Shown here piece by piece: positions 31,293 through 43,207 of a stretch of DNA of 64,000 nucleotides. The stretch spans positions 2,976,001 through 3,040,000 of the forward strand of contig CM070558.1 in assembly GCA_036346405.1 (NCBI GenBank), given 5' to 3'. Both the position numbers and the translations under genes were made by a program. Numbering within the stretch: the stretch's first letter is position 1; every line of letters starts with the position of its first letter. The DNA is from Phyllostachys edulis. Its lineage: Eukaryota > Streptophyta > Magnoliopsida > Poales > Poaceae. The notes below the pieces were generated by a model. It saw only the letters and a program-made list of their open reading frames with translations, was not told where the DNA came from and searched no databases.

Positions 31293-33663
31293 CATCACAG
31301 ACGGTTCCAAACCACAAACCGCTCAGTGATATTACTTATCACGCACGGTTTGTGGCTGAAACCGCTCGGTGATATGCTATCACGCACGGTTTGTGGCTGA
31401 AACCGCTCGTGATATGTGCTTATCGCAGCATCGTTTGAACCACAAACCGCTGCAGGAAAGTATACATCACATGACGGTTCAAAATAAATCATGATGAACT
31501 CATGTCATCACTGACCCATAAACTCAGACGGCTCACGAAACCGTCTGTGATGACGTTTTTGAACCGTCTGTGAAAGCCTTTTCTGTAGTAGTGAAAACAA
31601 TTTGTATAAAAATAGCATGCAATTGTATAAAACAATATACTTTTAAAATCATAGGTTCAATATGATCAAAGGACTACGGCTTGCCTTGAAATAAATCCTG
31701 AGATTGATCTTGATCTTGGTATACTCCTCCTTGCTCAAAGCTTCCCGAAGTATCAACGTCTAATCTCAAACAAGGCAAATAAACCAAATAAATAAATAAC
31801 AGAGGTAAGATAAACTCCAAAAATTAAATAAAAATCGTGGATAAATAGATCTTGAATTTAGACGAATTTAGAAATTCGAATGGACTCAATCGGAGTTCGG
31901 ATGCAAAAGGTATGAGCTTTGGAAGATTGAAATCACATGAAATCATGAAAATCACAATTTATGGATTTACTGGAATTACTTTTCTGAAGGAAAAGGTAAT
32001 TATGACATCGGGCTAACATCAGCAGGAATTATCAGCCGAAAAGATAAAGAGAAAAAGAATTTATCAAGTGGGACCCACTGGTCATTGACTTGGTGCATGG
32101 TGGACTGGATCCATGGACCTTTTAGATCGAGTGGGTTTTGATCTGCCACATGGGCTGATGACTGGATGATGACGGGGATGCCACATCAGCAAAAGGATGA
32201 CATGGCGCATGAGTGGACGGGTGAGGTGGCGCAAAGAGAGAAGGACAGAGAGGGAAGCTGAAGAAGACAACCATGGCCGACGGCATTGGAGGTTCTCGGG
32301 TGTGGTAGAAACCGGAGATTGGATGGCGTTTGAGAGGATCCAAAGGGAGCACCTGATTGAGGATCACACCAGGAACACCATGCAATGCTTAGGGTGGCTG
32401 GAGGTCGACGAGGGCGGCACTGCGATGATGATGACTGGCACTGAAGACAACGAGCGGCGGCGGGACACTCTGATGACAGGAAAGCAACAAGGAGGTAGAG
32501 AATCAAACGAGGGAACCTCGGGACACGCCTTGACATGCAAAGATGGGCAGCAGGCTCACCAGACAAGTAGATTGGGACGGCGGCGACGCTATCGGTTTTC
32601 GGACGGAGATGAAAACAGCGCAGCGTTGATCCTCGGACGATGACGACCGCGTCATGGTGTAGAACACGAGCTTGCGATTCCAACAGAGGTGACGGCGCAA
32701 CTTGGGGCGCGTCAACGGCGATGTGATCTGAGGACGAACGACTTCGGCGGCGCTCGGTTCTTCAGCGAAATCCGACGCGAGTAGATCGAAATCAAAGAGG
32801 AGATATTAGGGCTTTGGGAGAGGAGGAACGGGCGAAGATCATGACGCGGTTGGGGTGCTTAAATAGTGCTGGATGAAGATGTCCGAGAGGAGCACGGCCG
32901 CGCAACGCGTACTGCACACGGACACAGCAAGGGAGCTTTCCAGGTTGAAGATGACGACCACTTCCGTGCGGGGCCACCGGTTGGTGAAAGCAAGAAAAAA
33001 GGAAAGGCAAGGCTCGCGCGTGCAAGGAAAGAAAAAGGCCGGCTCGGTTAGCTACGCACGAGGGGGAAACAAAAGACTGGTGCGGGCTGGACCGGCTTGG
33101 TTTGGCGCTAGAGAAAGGAAAGGAAAGGCTCGGCTGGCTGGGCTCACGCGCATGCAAAAAGGAACGGCGCTCGGCGCTAGGCTCTCCCACGCGAGGAAAG
33201 AAACAATGAGGACAGTAGGCCGTACGACGCAAAGAAAGAAAAAGGAATTTGGTGCACAAGGAAAAGAAATGGCGGGCCGCACGGGCTAGCTCGGAGTTGG
33301 GCCGCGAAGCAATGGAAAACAGGTCGCACAGGATCGGGCCTGGCCTGAACAGGAAGCGGGTTTCGGCCCGAAGAATCTGAGATTTATTCATAGCTTTTCT
33401 TTTTAGAAAATAGCAGAAAATCCAAATAGCAAATAGAAAATAGGAAATGCACTTGGAAAACTTCTAGAAAAATCTAGAAAATATATCCAAGCACATAAAA
33501 TCCAAATAAAATAATTTTTATAATAGTTGATGTTGACATTAATCACATTAAATTGTTTTTGAACTCTAAAAATTCCAATTAAGCTTTTAACTATGCCAGG
33601 AAAATTCAAATGGTTATTTTTCTTTTAAAACTTTAAAACAGACCAATTTTTTGGGATGTTACA

Positions 33664-33675
33664 AACCTTCTCCCC
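33664..33675 (-). promoter_or_regulatory. Polypurine tract of the gag-only element
   Basis: On the minus strand GGGGAGAAGGTT lies directly before the TGTAACATCCC start of the 3' LTR. In LTR retroelements this tract primes plus-strand DNA synthesis. Confidence 0.75.
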
Positions 33676-33839
33676 ATAAAAGGAATCTCGTCCCCGAGAT
33701 TCAGGCTGACTAGAGAATAAGTTCTGACGTAGGTCTAACTTAAAGACTTACTAGAAACGACGTTCTGAACTGGTTGAGCTTCTTCTGCAATGATGTGGTT
33801 CAGCCTTCCTCTTGTTGCAGTTGATGGAGTCCTGGTGGC

Positions 33840-35002
33840 TTAATTTGGAGTTTGAGGCGCTCCTCTTCCTACTCCTGGCAACGAAGTCCTGGCTGGTGTA
33901 GCTCCCAAATTGAAAGGAATTGGTGTCAGGCCTTGCTTCTGCGGACACTTGTTAGCATAGTGACCTGTCTGATGGCAATTGAAACAAGTAACTCCTGCGC
34001 CATGATTGGGGTTCCTCTGAGGTTTATTATTGTTGCTGTTGTTGACATTGGGAATTCCTATGTTCCCTGCATGCGATACTGGTGCTGGGGTTCTAAATTC
34101 GGCAAACAAATTATTGGAACGAGAAGGCTGCTGAGCATTGATCCTGGCTCTTTGAAGCGGATGCTGTTGAACTCCATGTTGTATCATCTTCCTTTTGCGA
34201 GATTCGTCTAACTCGTGACGAGAGTCTTCTATAAGCACGGCTTTGTCCACCATGTGCTGAAAATCCACATAATCATTTCCAACGACTCGCACCTTCAAAA
34301 TGGGGTTAAGTCCACGCTTAAATCGCTTCTGACGTGCATCATCTGTAGCAACTTCTTCTAGAGCATAGCGAGAAAGTTGAGTGAACTTGTTGAGATATTC
34401 ACCCACAGACATGTTTCCTTGCTATAGTTCACGAAATTCATTCTTCTTCATTTCCACAATACCATCTGGAACATGAGCTTGACGAAAAGCTGTTGAAAAT
34501 TCCTTCCAAGTAATGGCATGCGAATTCTCATGGGCTGCGGTGTAGTTCTCCCACCACTCTGCGGCTGTACCTTTCAACTGATGTGAAGCATAAAGAACTT
34601 TCTCACGATCATTGCATTGAGCAATGACGAGCTTTTTCTCAACTGAACGAAGCCAATCTTTTGCGTCCAAAGGTTCGATGAATGAGAAAACGTGGGCGAC
34701 GAGTCCTCATGAACTCGATAGCTTGGAGTGATGATGAGTCGGCGCGAATTTCTTTGGTTGATTATTCTGATTACTCTGGCTATTTTGGTTCAACAGGTTG
34801 ACTATTGCAGCGGTGGTCTGGTTTTCCTGGGTCATCATGGCATTCATGTTCTGCATCATTGCACTCATGAATTGAGTTTGAGCTGCTAGAAGTTGTGCCA
34901 TATTTGGTTCTCTGACAGTGTATCGTGATCGCCACTAGCATTGACATTGGCATTGGCATCCTCTGACTGAGTACGGCTCGAAGTATTGCGAGTGTCAACC
35001 AT
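33840..35002 (-). pseudogene. Ty3/gypsy gag (retrotransposon capsid) pseudogene
   Basis: The minus-strand reading starts at the ATG at 35002 (MVDTRNTSSRTQS). It then shifts frame into a Gln/Asn/Met-rich N-terminal section (34901-34707), the core capsid stretch DAKDWLRSVEKKL...LKGTAAEWWENY, and the LSRYALEEVATDDARQKRFKRGL region. A nucleocapsid CCHC knuckle, CFNCHQTGHYANKC, follows at about 34000-33960. Defects are frameshifts near 34910 and 34690 and a TAG near 34421 replacing one codon before QGNMSVGEY. A terminal stop at 33840 follows, just after the knuckle region. Downstream on the minus strand a few codons (RLNHI-AEEAQ) resemble the linker before a protease, after which the polyprotein has been deleted. 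Confidence 0.88.
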
Positions 35003-35687
35003 CTGCGGTGATTCTTCATAGGTTTTAGTAGGTAAGATAGAAAAGCAATGTAGATGAGAGGGAATAGCACAATAGATGAGATAGAATATGGTGGAAAAGA
35101 TAGAAACAACCTAATTAGGGGAAATAGATTATACCCAAAGGCAAACAAGGCATAGCTGAAATGCTATGAAAGCACACATAAACTCTTCAAATTAAAGCCT
35201 TAGTATGACTGCAACATAATGCTTGACAGCAAAATTGTAGCTCCCACTTACACACAACTCAAATAAAGACCTAATGCAACATCGATCTAGAAACGCTACT
35301 AAAGACTCTAATAGGACGGCTTCCAATCTGAACTAGAGGACGAAGGCTCTTCAAAAACAACTGGAACAAAGCGACGAACAGACTCTTGACAACTGCCGAT
35401 GACTTGACTTCTTTTCTTCCGGACTAAAGAAATTAATGAGGTGAGAAAGTCAATTTAAGATTGTAAAACAAAATTCAGCAAAGACGAGGAACAAGATTTC
35501 TAGAACAAGACGAGAAAAGAAATAGACTAGGGTAAGAATAGAATAGACTGAGATGAGAAAGAATTAGAATAGACGAGAGAAGAACAACAACTGAAATCAA
35601 GTTAAGTTGATTTGATTTAGAAAATAAAATTTGAAGCTTTTAGCTAAAACGACCATGCTAACTAAGGTTGCGTTCTACAGTCGATAT

Positions 35688-35700
35688 GGCTCTGATACCA
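35688..35700 (-). promoter_or_regulatory. Primer-binding site (initiator tRNA-Met)
   Basis: The minus strand reads TGGTATCAGAGCC four bases inside the end of the 5' LTR at 35705. This is the standard match to the 3' end of plant initiator methionine tRNA, and it fixes the orientation of the element. Confidence 0.93.
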
Positions 35701-35704
35701 CCTC

Positions 35705-38700
35705 TGTCGAGACCTGAAAATACATCTCAGGAACCCACTGTGTTTTCCGAACTAGTCCCAGGTCAGTAGCTAGCTCACACAGGAAACAGTGATGAAATAT
35801 CATCCATTTATTCGATTTAACTAAAAAGATCTCATAGTAACAAATAATAATAATAACTAGACCTTATGGTCAACATTTATTTAACTTGCCACGCAGGGCT
35901 AAAGAAACAAATAAAACTCTTGCAGCGGAACAAAACTCTTCAAATGGCTAATCAACATGCCCACAGGCAATCGAGTGGAGAACGCATCCTAATCCGCAAA
36001 ACCTTCATAGTCCTCCTTCTGAAAGAACTCTTGGGCGGCTTGATATTCTTCAACTGCTGATTAAACAGAGGGCACAAGCCATGAGTACTTTTGAATGTAC
36101 TCAGCAAACCGTAGGGAAATGTATGCAAATAGTATTCATGCACGGCCTGACAAAGGTTAGTTGTATGGTTTTTTTTGCAGAAAACAACATTTACGATAAA
36201 TACAATAAATATATTGAAATGCGTAGTTGAAAACAATAATTAATAATTAAATAATTTCTTTGAAACGACTAGTGAACTTCCCATTCACTTCCCAACCCAA
36301 ACCAAAGATAAGTGAATCCCCAATTCACCAATCGACACAAACCACCAAGTGAATGACCTATTCACCAAACAAACATTATATTCATCAAGTGAACATCTCA
36401 TCCACACTCCGACTAATTTTATAAAATACTCTATCTCCCGTGTGAAATCCTCGAGCACGTCCATAACCGCGGACACGGCTATTCGAATAGTTTTACACTC
36501 TGCAGAGGTTGTACAGCTTTCCCCACATGACACGACTTCTCTAGTTTGTTCGGCATATATCTATGCCACCGCTCACTACCTTAGGTAAGCAGTCTAGCTA
36601 GAGCACGTGACAAGGCCTTTACAAAGCTCCTTCTTAACCCAGTTCTGCCCGCTAAGGTTTCAACACTGAATGTCTTTCCGACCAGACAGGGCCCCCCTCT
36701 TGCGCCTCCGTGAAGAAACGTTTCCCATAAATCACGATTTCCATGACAGAACCGAAATTAAGACATTGATAATTAGTTAGCCAGGTCCGTCCCATACCAG
36801 ACATGTGGTTGTACGGTTAAGGCCCAGTTCAATGGCGCACAGGATTAAGTCCTTGACAAATTACTCAAGCGAGACTACCACAAACCCAATCCGTGCTAAA
36901 CCCGCACCCCCGCTATCCACCAACCACTCGCCCAAGTGAAAACCATTTTGTTTAACCAAGACCCATGACTCACCCCGTCATGGTACCCACAAATTTTAAC
37001 AAGAGTGGCTCACCACCACGATTCCATATATCATTAAGTCAAGATTAAACATTATGACACTTGTGATGATAAACCTATCGTATCTAAGCTGAACTAAGCA
37101 TTAATACGCTACCCATGTTGGCAATATAAATATGTCTAACTAAAATTATCCCCACTAGGGTGACAAAGGATCCATGGCATTCAAATAATCAAAGGAGGCA
37201 TAATGACAATAGGTAATAACTAAACCCAAAACAATTTGTATAAAAATAGCATGCAATTGTATAAAACAATATACTTTTAAAATCATAGGTTCAATATGAT
37301 CAAAGGACTACGGCTTGCCTTGAAATAAATCCTGAGATTGATCTTGATCTTAGTATACTCCTCCTTGCTCAAAGCTTCCCGAAGTATCAACGTCTAATCT
37401 CAAACAAGGCAAATAAACCAAATAAATAAATAATAGAGATAAGATAAACTCCAAAAATTAAATAAAAATCTCAGATAAATAGATCTTGAATTTAGACGAA
37501 TTTAGAAATTTGAATGGACTCAATCGGAGTTCGGATGCAAAAGGTGTGAGCTTTGGAAGATTGAAATCACATGAAATCATGAAAATCACAATTTATCGAT
37601 TTACTGGAATTACTTTTCTGAAGGAAAAGGTAATTATGACATCGGGCTGACATCAGCAGGAATTATCAGCCGAAAAGATAAAGAGAAAAAGAATTTATCA
37701 AGTGGGACCCACTGGTCATTGACTTGGTGCATGGTGGACTGGATCCATGGACCTTTTAGATCGAGTGGGTTTTGATCTGCCACATGGGCTGATGACTGGA
37801 TGATGACGGGGATGCCACATCAGCAAAAGGATGACATGGCGCATAAGTGGACGGGTGAGGTGGCGCAAAGAGAGAAGGACAGAGAGGGAAGCTGAAGAAG
37901 ACAACCATGGCCGACGGCATTGGAGGTTCTCGGGTGTGGTAGAAACCGGAGATTGGATGGCGTCTGAGAGGATCCAAAGGGAGCACCTGATTGAGGATGA
38001 CACCAGGTACACCATGCAATGCTCAGGGTGGCTGGAGGTCGACGAGGGCGGCACTGCGACGATGATGACTGGCACCGAAGACAACGAGCGGCGGCGGGAC
38101 ACTCTGATGACAGGAAAGCAACAAGGAGGTAGAGAATCAAACGAGGGAACCTCGGGACACACCTTGACGTGCAAAGATGGGCAGCAGGCTCACCAGACAA
38201 GTAGACTGGGACAGCGGCGGTGCTATCGGTTTTCGGACGGAGATGAAAACGGCGCAGCGTTGATCCTCAGACGATGATGACCCCGTCACGGTGTAGAACA
38301 CGAGCTTGCAATTCCAACGGAGGTGACAACGCAGCTTGGGACGCTTCAACGGCGATGTGATCTGAGGACGAACGGCTTCGGCGGCGCTCGGTTCTTCAGC
38401 GAAATCCGACGCGAGTAGATCGAAATCAAAGAGGAGATATTAAGGCTTTGGGAGAGGAGGAACGGGCGAAGATCATAACGCGGTTGGGGTGCTTAAATAG
38501 TGCCGGATGAAGATGTCCGAGAGGAGCACGGCCGCGCAACGCGTACTGCACACGGACAAGGCACAAGAGCTTTCCAGGTTGAAGACGACGACCACTTCCA
38601 TGCGGGGCCACCGGTCGGTGAAAGCAAGAAAAAAGGAAAGGCAAGGCTCGTGCGTGCAAGGAAAGAAAAAGGTCGACTCGGTTAGCTACGCACGAGAGGG

Positions 38701-39280
38701 AAACAAAAGATCGCGAAATTTGGACCGTTTGGTTTGGCGCTAGAGAAAGGCAAGGAAGGCTCATTTCTACTGGCCGGGCTCACGCAAGACGCAAAAAGGA
38801 ACGGCGACTCGGCGCTAGGTCATCCACGCAAGGAAAGCAAGAATGACCAGCCGGTATTGACGCAAGACAAAGAAAGAAAGGAGCAGGCTAGTGCACAAGG
38901 AAAAGAAATGGCGGGCCGCACAAGCTAGCTTTGAGTCAGCCAAGCAATGGAAAACAGGTTGCCACAGATCGAACTGGCCGAACAGAAGCGGGTTTTACCA
39001 AGAATCTGAGATTTATTAATAGCTTTTCTTTTTTGAAAATAGCAAAAATCCAAATAGCAAATAGAAAATAGCAAATGCACTCGGAAAACTTCTAGAAAAT
39101 TTATCCAAGCACATAAAATCCAAATAAAATAATTTTTATAATAGTTGATGTTGACATTAATCACATTAAATTGTTTTTGAACTCTGAAAATTCCAATTAA
39201 GCTTTTAACTTTGCTAGGAAAATTCAAATGGTTATTTTCTTTTAAAACTTTAAAACAGACCAAATTTTTGGGATGTTACA
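35705..39280 (-). repeat. 5' LTR of the gag-only element
   Basis: Plus-strand start TGTCGAGACCTG and end GGATGTTACA. The 3576-bp copy lacks the CACTA insertion of its sister and so records the empty site (CCCAAAACAATTTG near 37225). Open frames seen across it are also present in the other LTR and share its drift, so they are not treated as genes. Confidence 0.92.
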
Positions 39281-39940
39281 CCCATAAAATTTGTCCATCA
39301 TTTGGTTTAATGCCAAAATTTGGCTTTGCCCCAAAAAAATTGGTATTGTTAAGCTTTGCCTAGCCATTTCTTTGGCATAATTTTGGTTCCAAAATCCGTC
39401 ACCAAATATTTGGCTTGGCAGCACAGTGATGCATTAATTGCAAGATAATTTTGATTAGTAAGTTTCAAATGATCATATTTCTTAAACCGAGTATCCGATT
39501 TGTGATCCGTTTGAACCATTGTATTCCTTGTCATTTTATCCACAAAACAAAATCACTGTTGGCATATTTTGGGGTAAAAAAGAATATATGTCATGTGGGA
39601 CCCACGTGTCATGCGAGGCAAAAAAGCAAAATTTGGTATCGTTACAATCCAAACACATCAATTTCAGCATTACCCGTGAATTGGCACGGCTACAATCCAA
39701 ACATTTTTTTGTCTAGGTTTTGGCATTGTCTGAATTTTAGTATCACTAAAATTTTGGTATAATCATCTGAGGTCGTAAACCAAACAGACCCTTAATCCTT
39801 GTGTATGTACCAAGGACCATCCTCTAAAATCTTCTTCAAAGCCTAATTGGAACTACGATTTCCGGAGAAATGCAGCAATTTCGGAGGAGTCGAGCTTACT
39901 TTTACAAAAATAGCCAAAATCCCTACATTCCAAATTTTGC

Positions 39941-40703
39941 TTTTCGAGAGGAATCTACACATATGATTTTCATGTATATAACCTAAATATTTAAAAAGGT
40001 ATCGATAGCTAAAGTTTGAGTGCACACATTCATACGATTTATTGCTTTGTGAACCGAAGGGGTACCAAGCATCAGTCTCTTAGGGGCTATTTGGATTGCA
40101 TCCCAAATAAACCAAACCAAATTTTGGTAATGCCCATAAAATTTGGCCATCATTTGGTTTAATGCCAAAATTTGGCTTTGCCCAAAAAAAATTTGGTATT
40201 GTCAAGCTTTGCCTAGTCATTTCTTTGGCATAATTTTGGTTCCAAAATCCGGCGCCAAATATTTGGCTTGGCAGCACCACAGTGATGCATTAATTGCAAG
40301 ATAAGTTTGATTAGTATGTTTCAAATGATCATATTTCCTAAACCGAGTATCCGATTTGTGATCTATTTGAACCGTTGTGTTCATTGTCATTTTATCAACA
40401 AAACAAAATCACTGTTGACATATTTTGGGGCAAAAAAGCAAAATTTGGTATGGTTACAATCCAAACACATCAATTTCAGCATTACCCGTGAATTAGTACG
40501 GCTACGATCCAAACAATATTTTTTTTATCTAGGTTTTAGAATTAACAAAAATTTGGCCCTTAATCCTTGTGTATGTACCAAGGACCATCCTCTAAAATCT
40601 TCTTCAAAGCCTATTTGGAACTACGATTTCTGGAGAAATGCAGGAATTTCGGAGGAGTCGAGCTTACTTTTACAAAAATAGCCAAAATCCCTACATTCCA
40701 AAC
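39941..40703. repeat. Second copy of a tandemly duplicated MITE-bearing locus
   Basis: From TTTTCGAGAGGAATC to CCCTACATTCCAAA this repeats 26661-26857 plus 39286-39935, i.e. the same locus without the retrotransposon. It includes the right half of the Stowaway-like MITE and the PIF/Harbinger-type MITE (40083-40559, flanked by TTA). Small deletions, e.g. around 40430 and 40545, distinguish the copies. The duplication preceded the retrotransposon insertion. Confidence 0.85.
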
Positions 40704-41279
40704 AGAACATGTGTCTGTGCTTAACGAGCACCGTGTGTGTAAACATCAACACGAAGCGGATCTGATAACCCTAGTACACCTGCCAATTAATATTGGTAAG
40801 CACCGGATTATTTGATACAGGCGCTGCGTCTCGGGCCACATGGTGATCCAGCCAGAGCCAGAGCCAGGTAGTGGAGTAGCAGAGAAGCAATTGCAGTACA
40901 AAAGTCTTGCTCAACTGTAAGCAACCACATGGCCACATGGGCATGCATGTTGCCCCTGCATCTCACAATCTGCTGCTGCTGCTGCCTCAACAATCACATG
41001 CACACTAAACAAACAATCCAAGAAATCACTCCTAGCTCCTAGTCTACTTTTGATAAATCAATCAATCAATCTTGTAGTGGTAAAAGCTCCTCTTAATTCA
41101 CACTTGAATCTTTGCAACCTCAGCTACAGAAGCACCACCATCAAACCACATTTCAAATGAAATGGAAGAAAAGAAAACGGAGACATTAAGCAAGGAAGAA
41201 GAAGGAAACAGAAGAATACGGCAATAATTAAACTGAAGATCTGAGCCGAGCTGAACTTGCGGGTGAAGTAGCAGCTAGA
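40704..41279. other. Spacer and phytocyanin 3' region
   Basis: No coding feature was recognised. A GCTGCT repeat lies near 40973-40985. The part nearest 41279 would be the 3' untranslated region of the minus-strand phytocyanin gene. Confidence 0.4.
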
Positions 41280-41916
41280 TCAGAACATCCTGAGGAGCAC
41301 GGCGGCGGCGGCGGCGACGGCGGTGGTGTAGGGCGCGGCCCGGGTGCCGAGGGAGGCGGTTTTGTCCGACGCGGCGGAGGACTTGGACCCCGGCGGGGAG
41401 GTGGGCGCCTTCTTGGCGGTGACGGCGACCTTCATGCCTTTGTAGCAGTATCCGTAGCTGCAGATGAAGTAGTAGTCCTTGGCCTCCTTGAGCTGGAAGG
41501 CGTAGCTGTGCCCCTTGCTGTAGTTGCTGATGGCGCTCGCCTTGTCGCAGTTATCGTACCCGACCTCGTCCACCTGCACCACGTCCGACCGCCCGTTCTG
41601 GTACTCGAACACTGCACCGAGTTTGCATCCAAGAAACACACAGGCGCCCATTCATTCAGCTTCATCAATGGCGGAAGAGAGGTTAATATGACGTGAGGAC
41701 TGAGGAGGAAATGAGCTTACGGAGCCAGTCGCCCTTGTAGAAGGGGCGGTGCTTCTTGACCCAGGCGGTGTAGTCCACGCCGGGGTTCCACCCCTTCTCG
41801 TCGCCCACCGTGTAGTTGGTCGCCACCGTCGCCGCCGGCAGCGACGCCACCAGCAGCACCAGCAAGGCGGCGACGCTCGCCGGCAGCGGCATCCCTCCTC
41901 TCCTCCGGTGGCACAT
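41280..41916 (-). CDS. Early nodulin-like protein (phytocyanin family)
   Basis: Exon 1 is 41721-41916 and exon 2 is 41280-41611, joined by a GT..AG intron that splits a Leu codon (DWL-L-FEYQ). The product is 175 residues from the first ATG, or 167 from the in-frame ATG at 41892, which better fits a signal peptide start. A hydrophobic leader is followed by the plastocyanin-like domain (NYTVGDEKGWNP, TAWVKKH, FYKGDWLLFEYQNG, YDNC, YYFICSYGYCYKGMKV). Then come a Pro/Ser-rich stretch and a hydrophobic C-terminus typical of a GPI-anchor signal, so a plasma-membrane outer face is likely. Two cysteines for the disulfide (87 and 121) are kept. Two copper-ligand positions hold Ser and Tyr instead of His, so copper binding is not expected. 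Roles in the family include cell-wall and arabinogalactan-related functions. Confidence 0.92.
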
Positions 41917-42126
41917 CTCCCGATCCCGATCTCCTTTGGCTATGGCTTGTGCTTCTTGGGATATGGGACGGGAAGAAATGGGATGAGCTGGAGTACCTGC
42001 TACCAGCGGCGACAGAGTGAGAGTGAGACGACGTGAGTTGGTGCTGCCTTAGCTTAAGGTGAAGGGGGCCCCTCGTCTTCCTCTGCTCTGTCAATGATTG
42101 CGTCAAGAATGATCTAGAGGCAGAGC

Positions 42127-42134
42127 TATATATA
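42127..42134 (-). promoter_or_regulatory. Probable TATA box of the phytocyanin gene
   Basis: The minus strand reads TATATATAG about 210 bases upstream of the first ATG, within an otherwise mixed-composition leader. Distance and motif fit a plant core promoter. Confidence 0.55.
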
Positions 42135-42660
42135 CCGATACTGCTAGTCTACTGCTACTTGAGATCGATCTGGGTGAAATTGAAGCTGGTAATTTCTTCT
42201 TGCAAAGTACAGTGGACGCATGCTTTTTCAGAGAGCGAGAGGCAAATGCAGGGCCTTTTCACCCAATTACCTAGCTAGTGATGCTGTGATTGGTGGACTA
42301 ATTGCACCCCTGGTAATGACGAGTATAGATGGATCTAGTCAGTTTTGATTTCCAAATCAACTTGACCATTGGTTTTTTATTTGAGGATGTTGAAGGCCTA
42401 GTGCGGAAAGCACCAACTGTTTTCAGTGAAATTCTGGCAGAATTCCTGCTCCCAAACATGCCTTGGTTCATATCGGCCATTGATTTCTTAACTGAGCGGC
42501 TTTTTTTTAATACGATGTGATTGCTCTAATCAGTTGTATGATTATGATAGAGGATCTAGGACATGTAGGATGGAGAAGTGGGGTTAACTGAGTAGGCTGG
42601 CCATTTGGATGCAAGGTTCCCGGGTTTCATGCATTGGGGTGGGTGCATCCTCCATCATTG
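42135..42660. other. Phytocyanin upstream region
   Basis: No gene was recognised. At about 42420-42475 the text CAGAATTCCTGCTCCCAAACATGCC resembles the end of a MITE of the GGGCATGTTTGG type, but no partner terminus was found. Confidence 0.3.
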
Positions 42661-42664
42661 TCCA

Positions 42665-43207
42665 TTTTTAGGTTTAATGTGCTAAAGAAGCAAGCTTTTT
42701 TTCGCATAAATATTTATTAGCAAAGGGCTTTAAGCTGCCGCCGTTGTGATATGTATTATATTTCTCCTCCACATTGATATAGGCAAAAGTAACTACTCCA
42801 GCCATGAAGGCATGAAGGACTAGCTGGATGGAGGCAAAGCAAGAGATGAAAAAACGGGATAATTCGCTATATGATAACTTCAAATCTTCACAATATGTCA
42901 CTAATATCCCACGGACATATAGGTACTAGGACTATATGTCAGCCTCACAATGAGTGATATATTGCGAATCATGTAGTTATTCGGTGGCATATTGTGGATT
43001 TTCTCTTTAAAAAATAAGTCTTTTCTACCCAAAGCACATTTCACAATGTTTAGTGTGTTTCAGAGGCAAACCTTTTTCACATAAATATATAGTAGCGATT
43101 GCTGTTAGTTGTGATATGTATTATATATCTCCTCCAAATTGACCATAAGCAAACGTAACCGTCAGCCATGAAGGCACCAAGAGCTAGATGGAGACAGAAC
43201 AACAGAT
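42665..43207. repeat. Diverged direct duplication (about 165 bp, 378 bp apart)
   Basis: The copies at about 42673-42845 and 43050-43207 share GTGATATGTATTATAT, TCTCCTCCA and AGCCATGAAGGCA phrases in the same order. Many differences indicate an older event. Neither copy encodes anything recognised. Confidence 0.65.

Larger units (their letters stand above)
28378..31593 (+). mobile_element. CACTA element 2, non-autonomous
   Basis: Termini are CACTACTACAAAAAGGC at 28378 and the inverse of CACTACTACAGAAAAGGC at 31593. Flanks are AAA on both sides (28375-28377 and 31594-31596). The empty site, CCCAAAACAATTTG, is preserved in the sister LTR at about 37225, which proves both the boundaries and the 3-bp duplication. 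The interior holds subterminal repeats of the ACGGTTT family at each end, a captured gene fragment, an internal hairpin, a 75-bp tandem array and a large inverted repeat. No transposase is present in 3216 bp. Confidence 0.95.
26858..33663 (-). repeat. 3' LTR of the gag-only element, carrying CACTA element 2
   Basis: Starts TGTCGGGACCCG and ends GGATGTTACA on the plus strand. It is interrupted at 28378-31593 by CACTA element 2 with an AAA duplication. Apart from that it follows the other LTR nearly base for base. The minus strand carries a TATA-like CTATTTAAGCACCCC near 32850-32865, the probable LTR promoter. Confidence 0.9.
26858..39280 (-). mobile_element. Non-autonomous gag-only Ty3/gypsy LTR retrotransposon
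   Basis: The element lies on the minus strand with the 5-bp duplication CCCAT at 26853-26857 and 39281-39285. The 5' LTR is 35705-39280 (3576 bp). The 3' LTR is 26858-33663, which is about 3.59 kb once the inserted CACTA element is subtracted. The internal region is only about 2.04 kb and has a primer-binding site matching initiator tRNA-Met, a damaged gag and a polypurine tract, but no protease, polymerase or integrase. Two 3.6-kb LTRs around one gag is the terminal-repeat retrotransposon with gag plan, mobilised in trans. Close LTR similarity suggests recent insertion. Confidence 0.9.
26803..39791. mobile_element. PIF/Harbinger-type MITE split by an LTR retrotransposon
   Basis: The left part, 26803-26857, starts GGGGCTGTTTGGATTGC. 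The right part, 39286-39791, ends CCAAACAGACCC. Both outer sides carry TTA. Removing the retrotransposon (26858-39280) and one copy of its CCCAT duplication restores a 561-bp element. A second, uninterrupted copy at 40083-40559 shows the same join (GCCCATAAAATTTGG), confirming the reconstruction. Confidence 0.8.

Noticed and set aside
32122..33391. Several open frames of 60-199 codons on both strands
   Set aside because: They lie in a 3.6-kb LTR; the sister LTR has the same frames with frameshifts and stops, and no domain is recognisable.
35700..39280. First taken as a segmental duplication of the 26.9-33.7 kb region
   Set aside because: The TG...CA ends, CCCAT target duplication, primer-binding site and purine tract show they are the two LTRs of one element.
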